Position numbers and translations under genes: made by a program
Shown here: positions 60,171-64,000 of the stretch, piece after piece
Layout of the letters: each line of letters begins with the position of its first letter
Numbering within the stretch: the first letter of the stretch is position 1
NCBI RefSeq assembly: GCF_018446385.1
Contig: NC_056005.1
Location: 67,244,239-67,308,238 of the forward strand
DNA from: Zingiber officinale
Lineage: Eukaryota; Streptophyta; Magnoliopsida; Zingiberales; Zingiberaceae
Length of the DNA: 64,000 nucleotides
Direction of reading: 5' to 3'
Notes under the pieces: model-generated
What the model was told of the DNA's origin: nothing
Databases searched by the model: none
Seen by the model: only the letters and a program-made list of their open reading frames with translations

Positions 60171-60708
60171 TTGGTGACCAAGAAGGGGGTCGGTCTAATG
60201 CTTGGTGACCAAGCAAGGGCCAGCCACATCCTCTTCTATAGGGGTCGACCCTTTGCTTGGTGACCAAGCATGAAGGGGCCGACCACAATAATTCAAAAGG
60301 GGAGGGTTGTTTTGAATTTTTAAAATCTTCTCTTTGTAGAAAACTATAAGTTTTAAAAGAGAGATTTTAATTTTTAAAGCTTTCCTTATTTGAATTAGGC
60401 CACATGTTTTAATAGAGAGTTTTAAAAATTTTAAAACTTTCCTTTTTAACCATCCTCATGGTTTAGGAAAAAAAGGAAGATAAGTTTTAAAATTAAAATT
60501 TTCTATCACCATGTTAAAAAAGGAAATTTTATAAGAAAAGTTTTAAATTTTAAAACATGGTTTTAATTTTTAGAACTTTTTTTTTAACTCCTACTTTAGG
60601 AAAGAGAGCTTGTAAAATTTTATAAGAATTTTTCTTGTAAAATTTTATTAAAAAATAAAAATTCTTTTCCTCTTATAGGGGCCGACCACCCTTGCTTGGT
60701 GTCCAAGT
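60171..60708 (+). repeat. GCTTGGTGACCAAGC palindrome cluster
   Basis: TTGGTGACCAA at 60171-60181, GCTTGGTGACCAAGC at 60201-60215 and 60255-60269, and a decayed copy at about 60694-60708. Most are followed by GGCCGACCAC or GGGTCGACC phrases, all upstream of the TATA box. Confidence 0.87.
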
Positions 60709-60869
60709 AAGGTGGCCGACCATTTTTAAAAAATAAAATCATCATCAATTAATTTTGGTGATTGATTCAATCAAGAGGAAAGAAAAGGAAAATTAAAAGG
60801 AAAAAGGAAAAGCTAGAGGAAGATTTTAATTTTTGTAAAAATTCTTCCCTTATTTGCCTTGGGCAACTA

Positions 60870-60877
60870 ATATAAAA
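60870..60877 (+). promoter_or_regulatory. TATA box of the solo LTR
   Basis: TATAAAAG downstream of the palindromes; likely the LTR promoter by position. Confidence 0.5.
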
Positions 60878-61662
60878 GAAGGGGTGGGGAGGCTTCATGA
60901 GATACAACTCTTATTCTCTTGCTTGGAGACTCTCTTGGTGTGGTCGGCCCTCTCCCTTCTCTTTTCCCTTTTGCTCTCTCCTCCTTGGTGGTGGTGGTGG
61001 CCGGATTTTAGAAGAAGAGGAAGAAGCTTTTGGGTGGTGTTCATCTTGGAGGATCGTCTCCCACACGACGTCCAAGGTGAGGCGAGGAATACGACAGAAG
61101 ATCTCAAGGTCATTAGCTTACAAAGAGAAGGTATAACTAGTAATTTTCTTCTGCATCATACTAGTTATTTTCTTTGTAAGAATTCTAAATACAAGAGACA
61201 ATTAGATCTAGTTTTTCGAATTAGTTTTTCGAGTTTGTGTTTTCTTCTTTTTCGAATTTGTGATTCGATTATTTTTTTTGGTTAACCTAGAGTTATTTAA
61301 GGAAATTAAATATTAGCTTTCCTTAAAAGGCTTTGTCTAGGCGGCGGTGGTTGCTCCCTATCCAAGAAGGCCACGTGCCTCGCCATGCAGTCCTGGAAGT
61401 CAATTTTGGAAATTAATATTTAATGGAATTAATAACATATGTGGATTTGAATCAATAGTGTTAAGTTCTGCTTGCGATTCAAATCTAAACCATTAAGAAC
61501 AGATAAGTTAAATTTGGAATCAATGATGTTAAGTTCCGTATGCGATTCCTAATTTAACTTCTAAAGAACACAATAGGTTATTTAAGGAAAGGTTCGACAC
61601 TTGTACAAAAAAATTTTGTACAGTGGAACTAGTACGTTTTCCTAGGATTAACCAACAATTTC

Positions 61663-63165
61663 TTCCTCGAGCATTATGTCATGAGTCTCAAGGATATCTA
61701 GGATGTGATGAATCAGAATATTAGAGCATGCATACATTTTTAGATCTCTGAATTATTTTCATGTTAGAAATTGTACAAGAGAATTTAGTCAAGTTTTATT
61801 AATCAGAGATGCCTTCTTGCTCTCACTAAGAATTTAGTCCTAGATTTTTTCCTTTTATCCAAATGAAGCTTTTAGTGGTATCTCTGGTTACAGTAGTTTG
61901 CCTCTCTCATAAAAAAAGTAGGGAAGAGCATCAGATCCTTTTCTTTCTCATGCCCTTCCTTGTTCAAGACTAAGAAGTCAAGTTAGGAATGATGCGACTT
62001 AGAAATCTCTGATAATAGTTAGAGCTATAAAATTATGTTTTTCTAAGATTCTCTTGTGGCGATGGGCATCTCATTGACTAAACTATGAGAGACAACAATT
62101 TGGATTGACATTGTCCATGTTTATGGTCATTAATGCCTAAGAAAAGAGAGATTCAAATGTGATCCTTTGCACACAAGAGGTAGGTACATATTCCTGGTTG
62201 TTAGGTTAATTTTTACTGGTTGCCCTTTGTAAATGACATTGAAATATTTGAAGTTTATCTCTTACTTTTGCATCTCGCTTGTGTTTAAATGATTCAAATC
62301 TCTGTGCTAGTCTTCAATTGCAAGAATAACTTATAGTGTAATATCTATTATATTCGTTGGAGAGTTCTTCAATGATTTGGTAATATCTATTATATGGTGT
62401 TCGATTTGGTTGCATTTCCTAGATTAGAATAACAAAATTTTATGCACTTGTCTTCATTTGTACTCGTAGGTTGGGCTACCTCACATTCTTCAATTGACTC
62501 CTCTTCTCGAGATAGCTCTCCAGATTGTAGATTCTATAAGCTTTCTATTTACTGGGGCAAAATTGGTATGCATTTCTGGGTTGCAGTTGCATTTGGCTAC
62601 CTGTTCATAGTTGTTCATAGTTATGGAGTGCATGGGTTGCAGTTGCATTTGGCTCCTCTTCCAATCCACTTTGTTTTAGCAACTGAATCTCTGGAAGAGG
62701 ATCTTGAACAAGTTGTAGAGATTTGTATGCTATTTGATTGTGACTTTTAAGCTAATTAAACAACTATATCAACAATAAGTTGGAGTCTATTCTCCATGTA
62801 CATTGCTTGGTAATGCGGGTTTATGTTTGGGTTGAAAAATTTCTTATAGTTGTTAATTTTTTTTCTTAGATTTTTGGTATAGGTTGAACTTTATCATCTG
62901 AAAGGAAAACTTCATTGTTTACTTGCTCTACCATGCTCTCACAATTTACTATTGGTGCTCCCTTCCTTGCCTACTCCAATTGTCACTAGTTGGTTACATT
63001 CGTAACATCCTGTTGTGATTTAGTTGGAAGGCCATGTTTCTGACATAATTATTTCAGTACATTACAATTGTCCTTTTGTTTACTTACACTTAATGATGAA
63101 TGCTAAGAAATTTTGTCAAGTGATTGTTTTCCTCTTTTCTATCCTTAAGTTTGAGATGATAATGA
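61663..63165. other. Intergenic DNA, no gene seen
   Basis: Moderately AT-rich. The open frame 62442-62750 has no recognisable domain and contains a short internal repeat (GGGTTGCAGTTGCATTTGGCT at about 62578 and 62635). Confidence 0.5.
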
Positions 63166-63219
63166 TTGTCTATGCAACATCAGATCACAAAGTGTTGTCT
63201 ATGCAACATCAGATCACAA
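63166..63219. repeat. 29-bp tandem duplication
   Basis: TTGTCTATGCAACATCAG begins at 63166 and again at 63195, 29 bases apart. Confidence 0.9.
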
Positions 63220-63410
63220 GGTTCGAACCCCTATGAGTTTGTTATGAACCGAGGGCCTACGAACATAGAGCTTGTCCAAAATTATGTATGGGTAGTGGTT
63301 TTCATTCCAAGGTTCAGATCCCTACCAACCTAGTGCTAGGGGAGGTGTTTGATTAACACCTAAGTTATGGTGTCATCACATGCAATTAAGCCAACAAAAT
63401 TATGTTTATG

Positions 63411-63535
63411 TTTATGCAAGTAGTTTAGGCTAAAACTGTCTAACATATGTTCTAGTATGAAAATCATGTTTACATTTATGCAAGTAGTCAAGGTTAAAAC
63501 TATTTAACATATGTTCTAATATAAAAATGTAACAT
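63411..63535. repeat. 64-bp tandem duplication
   Basis: TTTATGCAAGTAG begins at 63411 and 63475. The two copies share AACATATGTTCTA and differ at several sites. Confidence 0.88.
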
Positions 63536-63703
63536 TCGCCCTTCTATCCTTACCTTACAGGGCAGATATTACTCTTTCAATTCTAATTTTTTTATCTACT
63601 GTTCAGTTCAGAGATCTACTCTGAACTTGTTTCGATTGATAGGACATGATTTGCAGCAAAGCAGAGTTGGGAGGGAGTCTAGAATTTTTAGAGAGTCTGG
63701 GTC

Positions 63704-64000
63704 GTGTGGCCCTGATCGACCGTGTAGCCCAACCCATGAAGGAGCAAGGCAAGGCCGTGTGGTGATGACCGGTCGTGTAGCCTTACCCGAGAAGGAACAT
63801 GACATGGGCGTGTGGTGATGACTGGTCGTGTAGCCTTACTCAAGAAGGAACATGACATGGCCGTGTGGTGATGACCGACCGTGTAGCCTTGACGAGGCCG
63901 AAATTTGGCACGACCGTGTGTGCCACACGACCGTGTAAGGCGTTCCCTGCTGGCGCAGGGCACGACCGTGTGAAGGTCACACGACCGTGTCACCTTGGCC
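63704..64000. repeat. 53-bp tandem array with CACG/CGTG palindromes, runs off the window
   Basis: GTGTGGTGATGA begins at 63757, 63810 and 63863, exactly 53 bp apart, with an earlier diverged unit near 63704. From 63915 the spacing changes to CACGACCGTGTG motifs. It resembles the U3 arrays of the other LTRs, but the element boundaries are not visible. Confidence 0.85.

Larger units (their letters stand above)
59226..61657 (+). repeat. Copia-like solo LTR with TTGGTGACCAA palindromes
   Basis: 2432 bp from TGTTGGAGTG to ACCAACA, flanked by the exact duplication ATTTC (59221-59225 and 61658-61662). A TATAAAAG box near 60872 and downstream pyrimidine-rich sequence give the plus orientation. No interior is present. 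The open frame at 60854-61285 lies in its R/U5 part. Confidence 0.9.

Noticed and set aside
60854..61285. 143-codon open frame downstream of a TATA box
   Set aside because: It lies wholly in the solo LTR (59226-61657), is low-complexity and lacks a recognisable domain.
62442..62750. 102-codon open frame with hydrophobic stretch
   Set aside because: No family resemblance, contains a short internal sequence repeat, and no splice or promoter context supports it.
63219..63230. GGTTCGAACCC, like a tRNA B box, suggesting a tRNA or SINE
   Set aside because: No matching A box, acceptor stem or anticodon arm was found at the right distance, and there is no SINE-like tail or flanking duplication.

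Overview
This is repeat-rich plant nuclear DNA. The evidence is host-style spliced exons, Ty1/copia- and Ty3/gypsy-type LTR retrotransposons primed from initiator tRNA-Met, an RTE-like LINE, MULE and MITE remains, and a FAR1-type transposase relative. The LTR and LINE style suggests a monocot, and my weak guess is Zingiberales (ginger/turmeric-like); nothing here proves the species. No bacterial genes, rRNA, tRNA or CRISPR array were found.

Layout, left half. Bases 1-12107 hold a decayed Ty3/gypsy element (about 5.1 kb without its insertion; 5' LTR cut by the window edge, 3' LTR 11776-12107). Its pol is split by a nested gag-only LTR element, TR-GAG1 (2717-9794, target duplication ACCTT), with ~1.95 kb LTRs full of hairpin minisatellites and palindromes. 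A MULE transposase scrap follows (12118-12330). Two degraded minus-strand gypsy elements come next: A (LTR 12401-15177, internal remnant to about 16530) and B (partial LTR about 16575-17109, internal to 19214, other LTR 19215-20220 plus 30185-30547). A well-preserved plus-strand Del/Tekay-like chromovirus (20221-30179, duplication GATGG) is inserted in B's LTR.

Right half. After AT-rich DNA with a foldback element (31940-32543) comes a minus-strand LINE (about 33535-37620) split by a solo LTR (36153-37432, duplication TAATT). The one convincing intact host gene is a four-exon minus-strand F-box gene (38594-46994, 227 residues), with every splice junction in phase. Its second intron carries another gag-only LTR element, TR-GAG2 (40391-44597, duplication CTAAA). 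Beyond it lie a MITE (49119-52421, TSD TAA) split by a gypsy solo LTR (49183-52060, duplication TTTTT), two copia-like LTR remnants, a FAR1/FRS-like pseudogene (56493-58679), a copia-like solo LTR (59226-61657, duplication ATTTC), and a palindrome-rich 53-bp tandem array running off the window end.

How it fits together. Apart from the F-box gene the region is a stack of nested insertions, and most coding lesions are C-to-T/G-to-A transitions, as expected of methylated repeats. The most notable theme is that several LTR families of different sequence each carry clustered short palindromes (GATCGGTC/GACCGATC, CAGTCGACTG, GAGGCGCCTC, TTGGTGACCAA, CACG-N2-CGTG). In two gag-only elements of the same architecture these go with CCAAG/CTTGG spacer hairpins. 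All calls are by eye; no database search or structure computation was run.
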